A stretch of 64,000 nt of DNA from Streptomyces ruber (GCF_014648075.1 NZ_BMQK01000003.1:434001-498000); one strand, 5' to 3'; positions 30,930 to 39,675 are shown, counted from the first letter of the stretch. Translations and numbers: made by a program. Notes: a model not told the origin generated them from the letters alone.

Positions 30930-31927
30930 GACAGGGCCTCCCTCAGCTCCTGCTCGGTGAGGGGGCGCGCCGGGTGCTGCGGGAACTCGTGGCGGGCCGC
31001 CTTGCCGAACGGCGCGCCCTCGGAGCGGACCACCTCGCCGGTCTCCGCGACCTGCTTGAAGCGGCGCAGGTCGTCGTCCAGCTGCTGGGCGGGAGCCTCG
31101 CCGGCGTAGCGGGCCGCGGCCCTGCCGAGCGCCCCGGCGGGCATGTCGTGGCACAGGGACACATGGACCTCGGTGCCGCGTCCGCCGGGCGCCGGGGTGA
31201 ACCGGACCTCGCCCCAGTTGTCGACGTCCGCGCCGTCGGCCGCACACCAGGCGATGCGCCGGCCGGGCTCGTCGGCGACGATCTCCGCGTCCCACTCGAC
31301 ACAGCCGCCGAACGGCGCGCTCACCCTCCAGTGACTGGTACGGGGGCCGGTGACCCGCACCTCGTCGACGTGCGCCATGAACGACGGCAGCCGCTCCAGG
31401 TCGCGCCAGAGGCCGTACGCCTCCTGGGGCGTCCTGGCCACGGTCGTGGCCGCGGCCCGGCGGACGGGCGCGCTCCGGGTGCGGGTCACCGCGGCGTACA
31501 CGTCCGCGGCGGTGACCAGCGCGGCGGCCGCGGTGGCGAGGGCGGTGCGGCCGTGTCCGCGGCCGTCGTGGTGGCGCAGCGCCCTGCCGAGCATCGCCAG
31601 GTCGGTGATGTCGCCGCCGACCCGGCTCCACAGCCAGACGGGGGAGGGCCGGCCCAGCAGCCCGGCCGCCGCCGTGAGCTCCCGTACGCCGACCGCGGTG
31701 GTGGCCGCGCGGTGCAGCGGCGTGTTCCCCACGCCCAGTGCCCGGGCGACCCCGTCCGGCCGGGCGACCTGGGGCACGCCCAGGACCGCGCTGACCAGGC
31801 CGAGGCCCCGGACGAGCGGATCGTGCCGGAGGGCGGCGGACGTGTCGCGCCGGCCGGGGGAGAAGTCGACGGCGCGGGTACGGGCGTGCCGGTGCCGCGC
31901 CGTCCCGGTCTCGGAAGCGTTACTCAT
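30926..31927 (-). CDS. SRPBCC (polyketide cyclase/COQ10-like) protein with N-terminal membrane segment
   Basis: A 333-residue protein in two parts. The N-terminal half (about 1-165) has hydrophobic stretches LVRGLGLVSAVLGVPQVA and ALATAAAALVTAADVYAAV, as in cyclase/dehydrase fusion proteins found beside alcohol dehydrogenases. The C-terminal half is an SRPBCC ligand-binding fold: TTVARTPQEAYGLWRDLERL, SFMAHVDEVRVTG and SHWRVSAPFG. Such domains bind hydrophobic ligands. ATG 31927 is used. Its stop overlaps the dehydrogenase start, so a joint redox or aldehyde-detoxification role is plausible but unproved. Confidence 0.85.
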
Positions 31928-32086
31928 CGCGTGCTCCGTACGGAGTCGGACGGGCGGGTCGCGAGGAGGGGCCGCTCCCGCGGCCCGCGGGGCACCGGGG
32001 CGAGGTCCCCGTCCCGGAGCCCTTCAAACGGCATCCGGAGGGGTTCGTTCCGCTGTCTCCCCGGACACCGGCGCCGTCAGCCGCCG
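31928..32086. other. Short intergenic stretch
   Basis: This holds the presumed promoter of the SRPBCC/alcohol dehydrogenase operon. No clear box or repeat was found. Confidence 0.3.
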
Positions 32087-32296
32087 TCAGCGCCCCTGCG
32101 CGGTCCGCCCCGGGATGCTGATGCCGTACTGCCCCAGCTTGCGGTACACGGTGGCGCGGCTCATGCCGAGCCGGTCGGCGGCCTGCGCCACCGTGGTCGC
32201 CGGCTCCGTCAGACAGCGCACGATCTCGTCCCGCTCCAGCGTTCGGCCGGGTGCGGGGCCGGGCGATCCTGGTGCCCTGACCCGGGCACCCGTGGC
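32087..32296 (-). pseudogene. Remnant of a Fis-type helix-turn-helix domain
   Basis: The reverse strand encodes LERDEIVRCLTEPATTVAQA followed by ADRLGMSRATVYRKLGQYGI and ends at TGA 32087-32089. This is the C-terminal helix-turn-helix (Fis-like, TxYRKLxxYGI) of GAF- or sigma54-activator-type regulators. There is no acceptable start: the frame is blocked by the TGA at 32297-32299 and holds no ATG or GTG before the helix-turn-helix. It is therefore a 3' fragment of a lost regulator. Confidence 0.6.
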
Positions 32297-32401
32297 TCAG
32301 GAGTGCCGCTTGTGACGGGGGGAGCGGCGCGGGCCCTCCTGCTGGTGGACCAGCAGGAGGGCCAGGAGCAGTGGTACGGCGGTGCACAGCGTGAAGATCA
32401 T
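32297..32401 (-). CDS. 34-residue single-span membrane mini-protein
   Basis: ATG 32401 follows GAGAGGGGA and opens a 34-codon frame: MIFTLCTAVPLLLALLLVHQ, then a basic tail with PRRSPRHKRHS. The form is one transmembrane helix with a positive C-terminus, like many bacterial membrane mini-proteins. Codons 13-23 coincide with a 15-bp perfect inverted repeat (32332-32363), which could equally be a leader or terminator hairpin. It is too short to place in a family. Confidence 0.5.
   Translation of the reverse strand: MIFTLCTAVPLLLALLLVHQQEGPRRSPRHKRHS
32332..32363. repeat. 32-bp near-continuous palindrome
   Basis: GGCCCTCCTGCTGGT is followed after two bases (GG) by its exact complement, giving 15-bp arms. 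It lies inside the mini-protein frame. In RNA it would be a very stable hairpin. Confidence 0.7.
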
Positions 32402-32596
32402 GACGTCCCCTCTCGCTTCGCTGAACGCTGCATGCCCGGTACCCAGCCAAAGCAGTCCCAGTGTGCGCAGTTCAGCTCATATGAGGAGCCGCAGGTGCCG
32501 CGGGGTCCCGTCACCCGAATGGACCCCGCGGCTGCGTGCGCACGGCCCATGTGCGGTCTGCTGGAGGGAGAGAGGCGTCCATCAAGGGAGCCGATC

Positions 32597-32818
32597 ATGT
32601 ACGAGATGTGTGCAGGCCACGAAGAGCACGGCGGAACGCTGGTGTGGCACGTGATGGCCAAGCGGTCCAGCGAACCCCTGTGCGGCCGGCGGTTCATCCG
32701 CGCGGCAGACGCCGCGAGCGCGGAACGGGCGGGTCACTGCCCGGCGTGCATGGCGTCGTTCATGAAGCTGATGACGGCGCCACCGGATGCGGAGTCCCCC
32801 GCCGGCACACCCCGTTAG
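32597..32818 (+). CDS. Small Cys/His-containing hypothetical protein, 73 residues
   Basis: ATG 32597 follows AAGGGAG at a good distance. The protein (MYEMCAGHEEHGGTLVWHVM at the start) has four cysteines and four histidines, including CAGHEEH, LCGRRF and HCPACMASF. That spacing could bind a zinc ion, but it does not match a zinc finger I know. It has no membrane span. Gene neighbours are divergent mini-protein and convergent AraC regulator. Function unknown. Confidence 0.7.
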   Translation: MYEMCAGHEEHGGTLVWHVMAKRSSEPLCGRRFIRAADAASAERAGHCPACMASFMKLMTAPPDAESPAGTPR

Positions 32819-32908
32819 GGTTCGTCCCCAGCGGTCCTCGTATCCCATGTCCGGGCGTCGGCGGATTCTCCCGCCGGCGCCCGGACGCTCGTCGCGCCCC
32901 GGAGGGTG

Positions 32909-33871
32909 TCAGACCTCGGCGAGGGTCTGGAGGGGAGTGCGGCCGTACGCGCCCCGGTAGTGGGCGGCGAACCGCCCGGGGTGGAAGAAACCCCAGCGGG
33001 CGGCGATCTCGGTGACCGTGACACCGCCGCACGGTGAGGCGGCCACGAGGTCCTGGTGGGCGTGGGACAGGCGTACCCGGCGCAGATGGGCCAGCGGGGT
33101 GGTGTCCAGGTGCCGGCGGAAGGCGTACTGCAGCGCCCGGATGGTGACGTGCGCGGCGTCGGCGATGTCGGCGACGCTGATGGGCTGGTCGGCATGACCG
33201 TCGATGTAGGCGATCGCGCGGCGCAGCGTGGTGGGGTGGGCGTCGTTGCGGTCGGGGCCGGTGGGGTCCGTCAGCGCGGTGTTGGGGAAGGCCGCCAGGA
33301 CGGTCGCGGCCAGGTGTTGCACGGCGGTGGCGACGACCAGCGGCTGTTCCGTGACGACGGGGACGGACATGATGTGGTCCCGCACGTACAGGACGGAGTG
33401 CCGCAGATGCTGTGCCGCGGCCGGCGAGTGGGGCCGGTGCCAGGTCAGACGTACCGGTTGGGGCCTGCGCTGTGGGGCCGTCTCCGCGACCTGGGCGAGC
33501 AGGCCGGGCTCCAGCAGGGCGATGGTGTACTGGGCGTTGTCGCAGATCCGCCCCGAGTACGGGAGGTGCGGCGGGGCGAGGGTCCCCACCTCGCCGGGCC
33601 CGTAGGCGTCCTCGACCCCCGGAAAGGTGTGGTCCCGGAGGGTGCCGGAGTGCATGCAGCACACGCTGACCCTGCCGAGGGGCGCGACGTCGTAGGTCAT
33701 CTCCAGGCGGATGTCGAGCCGGTCGGCGGTGACCGCCGTCAGGGCGTCGCGCCGGATCCGTATCCGGCCGGCGTCGGGCGACCTGCTGCCGATGCGGATC
33801 TTCGCATAGGTCCGGCTGAGCCACTCCTCGGCCGCGTCCAGATCGTCGCTGTCGAATACCAGCGTGTCCAT
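32909..33871 (-). CDS. AraC-family transcriptional regulator
   Basis: A 320-residue regulator. The N-terminal 200 residues are a cupin-like AraC-binding domain (RLEMTYDVAPLGRVSVCCMH, then GPGEVGTLAPPHLPY). The C-terminal 100 residues are a double helix-turn-helix: RRAIAYIDGHADQPISVADI, AHVTIRALQYAFRRHLDTTP, and VTVTEIAARWGFFHPGRFAA followed by HYRGAYGRTP. ATG 33871 is preceded by GGAGGT, deciding against an upstream ATG. Its ligand and targets are unknown. It stands alone, 190 bp downstream of the SDR gene on the same strand. Confidence 0.92.
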   Translation of the reverse strand: MDTLVFDSDDLDAAEEWLSRTYAKIRIGSRSPDAGRIRIRRDALTAVTADRLDIRLEMTYDVAPLGRVSVCCMHSGTLRDHTFPGVEDAYGPGEVGTLAPPHLPYSGRICDNAQYTIALLEPGLLAQVAETAPQRRPQPVRLTWHRPHSPAAAQHLRHSVLYVRDHIMSVPVVTEQPLVVATAVQHLAATVLAAFPNTALTDPTGPDRNDAHPTTLRRAIAYIDGHADQPISVADIADAAHVTIRALQYAFRRHLDTTPLAHLRRVRLSHAHQDLVAASPCGGVTVTEIAARWGFFHPGRFAAHYRGAYGRTPLQTLAEV

Positions 33872-34061
33872 ACGACCTCCGCAGTGCCGAAGGGAGACAG
33901 CCCGGCACCGGGCAGCGTACGACCGGGAACACTCCGTCACCAGGGGCGCGGGGCCACCGCCACAGGAGAACCGCGCAACGGGACATGGGCGCTCCTCGCA
34001 CGGGACACCGGCAGCGACCGAGCCGTCCGCGCCCCCGACCGGGGCGAGAGGCGACCCGCCC

Positions 34062-34868
34062 CTACTCGGAACCGTTCCCCGCCGTCCCCGGCTCGGCCAT
34101 CCGCCGGTGCAGGGCCGCCTTGGCGCCGTCGGGCAGGACCCTGTCGGCCACCCCCTGCGCCTTGGTCGTCACCGAGCCCGTGACCAGCTTCTTCCTGCCC
34201 TTCATCACCGCGTCGAACGCCTGCTGGGCGACCTGGGCGGGATCGTCCTTGTCCGAGGTGCCGATCCTCGTGTCGCCCATACCGGCCCGGTGGAAGAAGT
34301 CGGTCTCCGTCGGCCCCGGCATGAACGAGGTGATCGTGACACCGGTGTCCTTCAGTTCCTCCTGCAACGCCTGGGCGAAGGACTGGATGAAGGACTTGGA
34401 CGCGTTGTAGACCGCCTGGAAGGAGCCCGGCATCATCGCGGCGACGGACGAGGTGAACATCAGCCGGCCCTCGCCCCGGGCCACCATCTCGCGCAGCAGC
34501 GGCTTGGCGAGCCGTACGGTCGAGGACACGTTGAGGTCGATCACGGACTGTTCGTCGGCCGGATCGGCGTCCAGGAACGCACCGCCCCGCCCGATCCCGG
34601 CGTTGAGGGCGGCCACGTCCACCGTCAGCCCGGTCGTGGCCGCGACCAGCCGGTCCACACCGGCGGGTGCCCGGAGGTCGGCGCGTACGGGACGCACCTG
34701 GGCGCCCGTCTCCCGCAGCAGTTGCGCGGCGTGCTCCAGCCGCTCGTCCTCGGCGTTGATCAGCAGGTCGAAGCCGTGCTCCGCGAACCGCCTGGCCAGT
34801 TCGTACCCGATTCCGCTGGAGGCCCCGGTCACCAGGGCGAGCGGCCTGTTGCCGTCCATGACGTCCAT
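34062..34868 (-). CDS. Short-chain dehydrogenase/reductase (SDR)
   Basis: A 268-residue classical SDR. The cofactor loop TGASSGIGYELA is at residues about 14-25, NAGIGRGG is the NAG motif, the catalytic Ser is in FTSSVAAMMPG, and YNASK gives the catalytic Tyr and Lys. It reduces or oxidises a small carbonyl compound with NAD(P)H. ATG 34868 is chosen; ATG 34859 three codons in is equally possible because neither has a strong ribosome-binding site. Substrate unknown. It is not clearly in an operon. Confidence 0.9.
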   Translation of the reverse strand: MDVMDGNRPLALVTGASSGIGYELARRFAEHGFDLLINAEDERLEHAAQLLRETGAQVRPVRADLRAPAGVDRLVAATTGLTVDVAALNAGIGRGGAFLDADPADEQSVIDLNVSSTVRLAKPLLREMVARGEGRLMFTSSVAAMMPGSFQAVYNASKSFIQSFAQALQEELKDTGVTITSFMPGPTETDFFHRAGMGDTRIGTSDKDDPAQVAQQAFDAVMKGRKKLVTGSVTTKAQGVADRVLPDGAKAALHRRMAEPGTAGNGSE

Positions 34869-34943
34869 GAGGACGGAGTAACCAGGCGGACCACGGCCAA
34901 CCGCACGAGGGAGAACGAGGATGAACGAGGGCGAAAGGGGGAA

Positions 34944-34977
34944 GGCCCCGGTCAGAGGGGGGAGGCCGACCGGGGCC
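34944..34977. terminator. 10-bp perfect stem-loop upstream of the SDR
   Basis: GGCCCCGGTC at 34944-34953 pairs with GACCGGGGCC at 34968-34977 with a 14-base loop. It lies 76-109 bp before the SDR start on the reverse strand, so it could be an attenuator or the terminator of an unseen transcript. Confidence 0.45.
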
Positions 34978-35841
34978 GCGGGAGGGTGACGTGCGGAGGG
35001 CGGTCGCCTCGCGGCGAAAGGCTCCATGGGGCTTCAGCCGAACGATCGTCCCCATGGGCGAGAGGTGAGGCCCGGGGACACTGTCCCCTCCGCAGCCACG
35101 TCGCTGTCAACGGCCGACCGGCACCGCTTGTTCCGGGACGCCGCGCCGACGCGGGGTGATCCGGCCCACATCCGCTTTCGTTTCCCGGACAGTCCCGGCG
35201 AGGCGAATTGCGCATACGGCGCTGCACGGACGCTTCGGGGTTGGGACGCTGAGCCCGGACAGTCGCCCGGTGGGCGCGGCACGAGCCCGGCGCGAGCTGG
35301 GGAACGGCCGGGTGCCGCACCGTCGGGTGACCGGTCCGGGAAGGTACGGCTGCCGTCCTTGGTCGGCGATGACGGCGGCTGCCTCGCGCAGTGACTCGTG
35401 TCTTCGGTGACGCGGAGACGCTGTGCGGGGTTGTTCTCACCGTCCGATGGGACGCAGCGGGAGTGAGCCCCATGGGAGAGGGTTGTGAGGACGGGGGACC
35501 GGGGTCCGCGACGCCGCGCACGGGCTGCGGACTCCGGTTCCCGATAGCGACGGCTGCGAAGACCGGTCCGGCGGCGGTGGCACCCGCGCGGCCCGCTGCG
35601 GGGCGTCTCCCGCTGCCGCGTCCGTCCTCCGCGCCTCGCTCCGAGGAGGGCGCCGCTCCGCGCGCCCCCGCCGCGTTCACCACGTCCTCCCTGCTGTCGG
35701 CCGGTGCCGGGCCCGCGGCGCGGGGGCATGGCCGACCTCCATCGGCGGCCGTTCCCTGACAGGTGTTCAACTACGCCCTCGCACGGAACAATGGGGGGTC
35801 GGCGCCAAGCTTCACGAACGGGAACGGCGCCACGGTCCGAG
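34978..35841. other. Long stretch without a supported gene
   Basis: About 860 bases with several open frames of poor composition and no recognisable motif, ribosome-binding site or family. Local base composition is somewhat less extreme than its neighbours around 35190-35440. It may be the remnant of deleted genes plus the promoter of the following regulator. Confidence 0.45.
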
Positions 35842-36615
35842 GTGGGGGTTGGTCGCACGGTGGAAGCGGAAGAACGGCGCACGCCGCCCGACGCGGCGGC
35901 GACGGATCCGGCGGTGATCGCGACACGCCTGGCCGTCCTCGCGCGCCATCTCGGGCACGTTCCGGACAAGATCCTCGACGAGCGCGCGCTGGCCGAGGCC
36001 TCCGGCGTGCCGCAGGCCGTGGTCGCGGCGCTCCTCGCCGGCCGGCAGGTGCCGCCCAGTGATCCGGACAAACGTTTCGTCCGGCGGATGGCGATCCTGC
36101 GCGACTCGCGCCGCAAGGCGAACGGACGCATGTACACGCACGAGGAGATCGCCGAAGGCTCCCACATGTCCCGCCAGCAGTGCTCGGCGCTCCTGGCCGG
36201 GGAACGGCGCCCGACGGCCCGGCACCAGTTCCATCTCGAACGTTTCTTCGGTGTCCCCGACGGTTTCCTCACCGCCACGGACGCCGACGCGTTACGCCGC
36301 TGTCTGCTGGACATCGAGCTGAGCCTGTTACGGGAACTGTTCGAACAGATCGCGACACGGGCGGCGGCCGAGAACCGGCCCACGACCGCGGAGAAGCCGA
36401 GCAGCCCGGCCCTGCCCGCGCCTGCCGAACGCCGTCGCCGACGCGAAGCCCTCGGGCTCCGGCCGGCCGACGTCGCCGCGAGCGTCGGCGTCGACGCCGA
36501 GGAGGTCCGCGCCTGGGAGGAGGGCCGACGCGAGCCGGACGGCACGGTGCGCGTCCGTTACGCGGCCTACCTCAACGCCGCCTCCGGACTCGCGGGCCTG
36601 ACGGAGGCACAGTAG
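35842..36615 (+). CDS. Helix-turn-helix regulator with two TTA codons
   Basis: A protein of about 257 residues with two helix-turn-helix-like regions. The first (YTHEEIAEGSHMSRQQCSAL, then LAGERRPTARHQFHLERFFG) resembles EspR-like and Xre regulators that sense position on DNA with a long dimerisation helix. The second (RREALGLRPADVAASVGVDA, then EEVRAWEEGRREP) is a canonical Xre helix-turn-helix. Leucine codons at 36292 and 36328 are TTA, the rarest Streptomyces codon, so translation should depend on the bldA tRNA. The start is uncertain: GTG 35842, GTG 35860 or ATG 35791. Confidence 0.8.
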   Translation: MGVGRTVEAEERRTPPDAAATDPAVIATRLAVLARHLGHVPDKILDERALAEASGVPQAVVAALLAGRQVPPSDPDKRFVRRMAILRDSRRKANGRMYTHEEIAEGSHMSRQQCSALLAGERRPTARHQFHLERFFGVPDGFLTATDADALRRCLLDIELSLLRELFEQIATRAAAENRPTTAEKPSSPALPAPAERRRRREALGLRPADVAASVGVDAEEVRAWEEGRREPDGTVRVRYAAYLNAASGLAGLTEAQ

Positions 36616-36660
36616 GGCGCCCGTGGCTCACCGGGCGGGACCGCGCCCGGACGGCTAGGT

Positions 36661-36673
36661 TGCCCCCGGGGCA
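36661..36673. promoter_or_regulatory. G/C-tract palindrome, likely CsoR-family operator
   Basis: TGCCCCCGGGGCA is a 13-bp palindrome 31 bp before the start of the CsoR-family gene and immediately after TAGGTT (36656-36661), a plausible -10 hexamer. CsoR-family operators are typically G/C tracts of this form, so autoregulation is likely. Confidence 0.5.
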
Positions 36674-36703
36674 TGTGATCCGGGGACGAACGGAGGACGG
36701 TCC

Positions 36704-36982
36704 GTGGAGCTGGACATCGCGGCCGACGAGCTGAAGAGCGCGCTCGACCGGCTGAGGCGGGCGCAGGGGCAGATCGCCGGCATCATCCGGATGATCGAGG
36801 CGGGCCGCGACTGCGAGGAAGTGATCACTCAGCTCGCGGCGGCCTCCCGGGCGCTGGACCGGGCCGGCTTCGCGATCATCGCGACGGTCCTGCAGCACTG
36901 CACGGCCGTGGGCGCGCCGGCGGGCGAGGACGCCGAGCGGATGCGGGCCCGGCTGGAGAGGCTGTTCCTGTCCCTGGCCTGA
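36704..36982 (+). CDS. CsoR/FrmR (DUF156) family transcriptional repressor
   Basis: A 92-residue all-helical repressor. RLRRAQGQIAGIIRMIEAGR is the family signature in helix 1-2. The sensing cysteines are Cys37 (GRDCEEVI) and Cys66 (VLQHC). In copper-sensing CsoR a His lies four residues before the second Cys; here that position is Val62, so Cu(I) binding is unlikely in the usual way and a CstR-like persulfide or thiol sensor is possible. GTG 36704 follows GGAGGACGG. No efflux pump or sulfurtransferase gene is adjacent. Confidence 0.88.
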   Translation: MELDIAADELKSALDRLRRAQGQIAGIIRMIEAGRDCEEVITQLAAASRALDRAGFAIIATVLQHCTAVGAPAGEDAERMRARLERLFLSLA

Positions 36983-37015
36983 CGCGCGGCGGGGGCGGTC
37001 GAGCCGCCCTTCCCG

Positions 37016-37060
37016 CCGCCGGTACGCGCACCGCCGGTACGCGCACCGCCGGTACGCGCA
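37016..37060. repeat. Three perfect 15-bp tandem repeats
   Basis: CCGCCGGTACGCGCA is repeated three times without mismatch between the CsoR-family gene and the acyltransferase gene (convergent). A CCGG partial copy follows. Confidence 0.75.
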
Positions 37061-37085
37061 CCGGCGCCGGGCCCGCGCCGCGGCG

Positions 37086-38339
37086 TCAGGTGCCGGCCGT
37101 CGCGTGGTGCGTCGGCGCGGCCAGCTCCTCCAGCTCCCGTGTCACGGCGTCGCCGAGCATCGTGGCGTCCCCCGGACGCAGGTGGCTGACCACGGTGAGG
37201 GTGTACGCGTCGGCGGTCTGTACGAGACAGAGGTTCGCCGAGCCGGGCGGGTTGAGCTGGGGCACGGGAAGGACCCGCGTGAGCCGGCGGCCGTTCAGCG
37301 CGCACGGGTTGTCCCGCCACTTGAACGCCGTGCACACGGTGGGCGTGACGTCCGGCCGTACGAGACGCCGTGCCATGGCGTTCGACAGTCCCGGGACCAG
37401 CCGGGCCGCCGCCTCCACCGTGGGCAGGGCCGCCCGGTGGGCGTCGCAGCGGTGCTGCAGCGAGGCGACCAGCTGCTGGCAGGTGCGGAGGCGGTCGACG
37501 GCGGACGGGGCGTCGACGGGGAGCGGGACACGCAGCGCCGTGACGATGTTGCCCAGCTCGTAGGTGTTCTGCCGGGCCCTGAGGTCGACCGGGAGTGTGG
37601 CGTAGACCGGCACGGCGCCGTCGGGCCAGTGGCCGAGCGGCCCGTAGCAGGCGCGCAGGGCACCGGCGAGGGACGCCAGGAGCAGTTCGTTGAGGGTGGC
37701 CCCGCGCCCCCGGGCGGGCTGGCGCCGGGCCGCGCCCACGACCTCGGGCGGGAGTTCCACCACGGCCAGCTCCGGCCGCGCCTCCTCCGCCGCCACGGGG
37801 AGGGACTGGCCCCGGGCCCCCAGGCGCTGCAGCTCCCGGCGCAGGGCGGCCGGCACGGCGGGCGGGCGGGGAGCGGCGGGCCCCGGCGGACGCGGGGTCG
37901 CGGCGTCGTCCATCAGCAGCCGGAAGAGCGTCTCCAGCGACCTGCCGTCGAGCAGCCCGTGGTGGGCGAGCAGGACGAGGGCGTGCTCGCCGGCCGGTGT
38001 CGCGTTCTCCGCCACGACCAGCCGCCACAGGGGCCGGCCGGCGGGCAGCGGCCGGCTGACACCGGAGGTCAGCACGGACTCCAGCCCCTCACCGGAGGCG
38101 ACGACATGCGTCTCGGGCACGAACGGCCCCGCGGGCGACCAGTGGTGGCCCGACACCGCGGCCGGTCCGGTGGGCCGCCTGAGCACCCAGCTCATCCGGT
38201 CCAGGCCACCCCACCGGGCACCGACACGGGACCGCACCTGTGCCAGGTCCAGCGGGTCCCCGGAGAACAGCGCGGCGATGCCGATGGTCCCCGGCTGTCC
38301 GCTGCGAATGTGCCCTTGGTCTACGACCGACAGCCTCAT
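37086..38339 (-). CDS. HHxxxDG acyltransferase (WS/DGAT or condensation-like)
   Basis: A 417-residue protein of the CoA-dependent acyltransferase fold. The catalytic HHGLLDG is at residues 126-132 (HHxxxDG). NIVTALRVPLPVD and LNELLLASLAGALRACY in the second lobe, and the C-terminal SHLRPGD-like region, resemble wax-ester synthase/diacylglycerol acyltransferases (WS/DGAT), though it is somewhat shorter than the usual 450-480. It would transfer an acyl group from CoA or ACP to an alcohol or amine. ATG 38339 has AGGAAAGG upstream. It lies 127 bp downstream of the ketosynthase gene on the same strand and likely acts on its product. Confidence 0.8.
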   Translation of the reverse strand: MRLSVVDQGHIRSGQPGTIGIAALFSGDPLDLAQVRSRVGARWGGLDRMSWVLRRPTGPAAVSGHHWSPAGPFVPETHVVASGEGLESVLTSGVSRPLPAGRPLWRLVVAENATPAGEHALVLLAHHGLLDGRSLETLFRLLMDDAATPRPPGPAAPRPPAVPAALRRELQRLGARGQSLPVAAEEARPELAVVELPPEVVGAARRQPARGRGATLNELLLASLAGALRACYGPLGHWPDGAVPVYATLPVDLRARQNTYELGNIVTALRVPLPVDAPSAVDRLRTCQQLVASLQHRCDAHRAALPTVEAAARLVPGLSNAMARRLVRPDVTPTVCTAFKWRDNPCALNGRRLTRVLPVPQLNPPGSANLCLVQTADAYTLTVVSHLRPGDATMLGDAVTRELEELAAPTHHATAGT

Positions 38340-38466
38340 CTGGTGGCTTGCCTTTCCTCACGTGCTCGGGCACCGCTGCCGGCCGCCCGTCAACGACTTG
38401 TCCGACGGGGCCCGGTACGGCCCCCGTGCCTGCGCCTTCCTCGCGCATCCGCCCGTCCGCCCGCGG

Positions 38467-39675
38467 TCATCCGTTCGACGAGGCGAACACGACACAGGCG
38501 TTGTGCCCCCCGAAGGCGAAGCTGTTGCTGATCACCGGACCGTCCGGAAGCTTGCGGGGCTGTCCGGTGACCACGTCCAGCGCGCACCGCGGGTCCGGAT
38601 CGGTGAGGTTGGCGGTGGGCGGCGCCAGCCCCTCGCGCACGGACAGGACCGCGATCACGGCCTCCAGCGCTCCCGCCGCCCCCAGCGGGTGCCCCGTCAC
38701 CGACTTGGGGGCGGTGACGGGGACCGCGGCGGTGCCGAACACGGCGTTGACGGCCCGCGCCTCCGCGACGTCGTTGAGGTCGGTGCCGGTGCCGTGCGCG
38801 TTCACGTGGGCGACCGCGTCCGCGCGCGTGCCGGCGTCGGCGAGCGCCAGCTCCATGCAGGCCCGGGCGCCGGTGCCGTCGGGATGCGGGGCCGTGAGGT
38901 GGTGGGCGTCGGAGGTGCGCCCGTAACCGTCGAGCGTGGCGTGGATCCGCGCCCCGCGCGCGCGGGCGGCGTCCAGCCGTTCCAGCACCAGGAACGCCGC
39001 CGCCTCGGCGAGGACGAACCCCCGCCGGCCGGCGTCGAAGGGCCGGGACGCGCCGGCCGGGTCCTCGCACCCGGTGGCCATCGCGCCGGCCCGCCCGAAC
39101 GCCAGCGCGGTCGTGGGCGTCAGGGGGCTCTCGTGCCCGCCGGCCACCACCACGTCGGCGCCTCCGGCGCGGATCATCTGCAGCGCCTCGCCCACCGCGT
39201 GCGTGCCGGAGGCGCAGGCGGTCGAGAGGGTGAAGCCGGGGCCGGTGATGTCGTGCCTCGCGCTGATCCAGTACGCCCCGGCGTTGTGCATCAGCCGGGG
39301 CGCGTAGAGCGCGGTGGGGTGCCCGATCCCGTTCTCCTGGGTGATCACCCCGCCGTAGCCGGTGCCGGTGACCACCGCCCGCCGGACGGGCGGGGCCGCG
39401 AGCCCCCCGGCGTCCCGGACGGCGTCCGTGGCGGCACACAGGGCCAGTTGCACGGACCGGTCCGTGCGGCGGATCTCCTTCGGCGTCAGATAGCCCGTGG
39501 GATCGAAGTCGGGCACGTGGCCCGCGGGGCGGACGACGGTGCCCTCCTCGTCGAACGTGTGCAGCGAGGTCGCGGAACGGCCCTCCAGCAGCCGTTCCCA
39601 GAGGGCCGTCGGGCTCGCTCCGGCGGCACACCGCACGCCCAGGCCCGTGACCGCGACCACGTCGTGGCGAGTCAT
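38467..39675 (-). CDS. Beta-ketoacyl-ACP synthase II-type (KAS II)
   Basis: A 402-residue ketosynthase with an intact active site: nucleophile Cys154 in STACASGTH, His in NAHGTGTDLND, and His in SVTGHPLGAAGA. It condenses malonyl-ACP with an acyl chain. The FabF-type plan is complete, but there is no neighbouring ketoreductase or dehydratase, so it is separate from primary fatty acid synthesis. ATG 39675 overlaps the ACP stop by 4 bp. With the ACP and HHxxxDG enzyme it forms a three-gene lipid or polyketide-like module. Confidence 0.93.
   Translation of the reverse strand: MTRHDVVAVTGLGVRCAAGASPTALWERLLEGRSATSLHTFDEEGTVVRPAGHVPDFDPTGYLTPKEIRRTDRSVQLALCAATDAVRDAGGLAAPPVRRAVVTGTGYGGVITQENGIGHPTALYAPRLMHNAGAYWISARHDITGPGFTLSTACASGTHAVGEALQMIRAGGADVVVAGGHESPLTPTTALAFGRAGAMATGCEDPAGASRPFDAGRRGFVLAEAAAFLVLERLDAARARGARIHATLDGYGRTSDAHHLTAPHPDGTGARACMELALADAGTRADAVAHVNAHGTGTDLNDVAEARAVNAVFGTAAVPVTAPKSVTGHPLGAAGALEAVIAVLSVREGLAPPTANLTDPDPRCALDVVTGQPRKLPDGPVISNSFAFGGHNACVVFASSNG

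Noticed and set aside
35150..35165. GGGTGATCC half site
   Set aside because: There is no matching TCACCC arm at the right distance.
35026..35770. Several open frames of 80-120 codons in the gap before the TTA regulator
   Set aside because: No ribosome-binding sites, motifs or consistent codon use; the strands conflict with each other.
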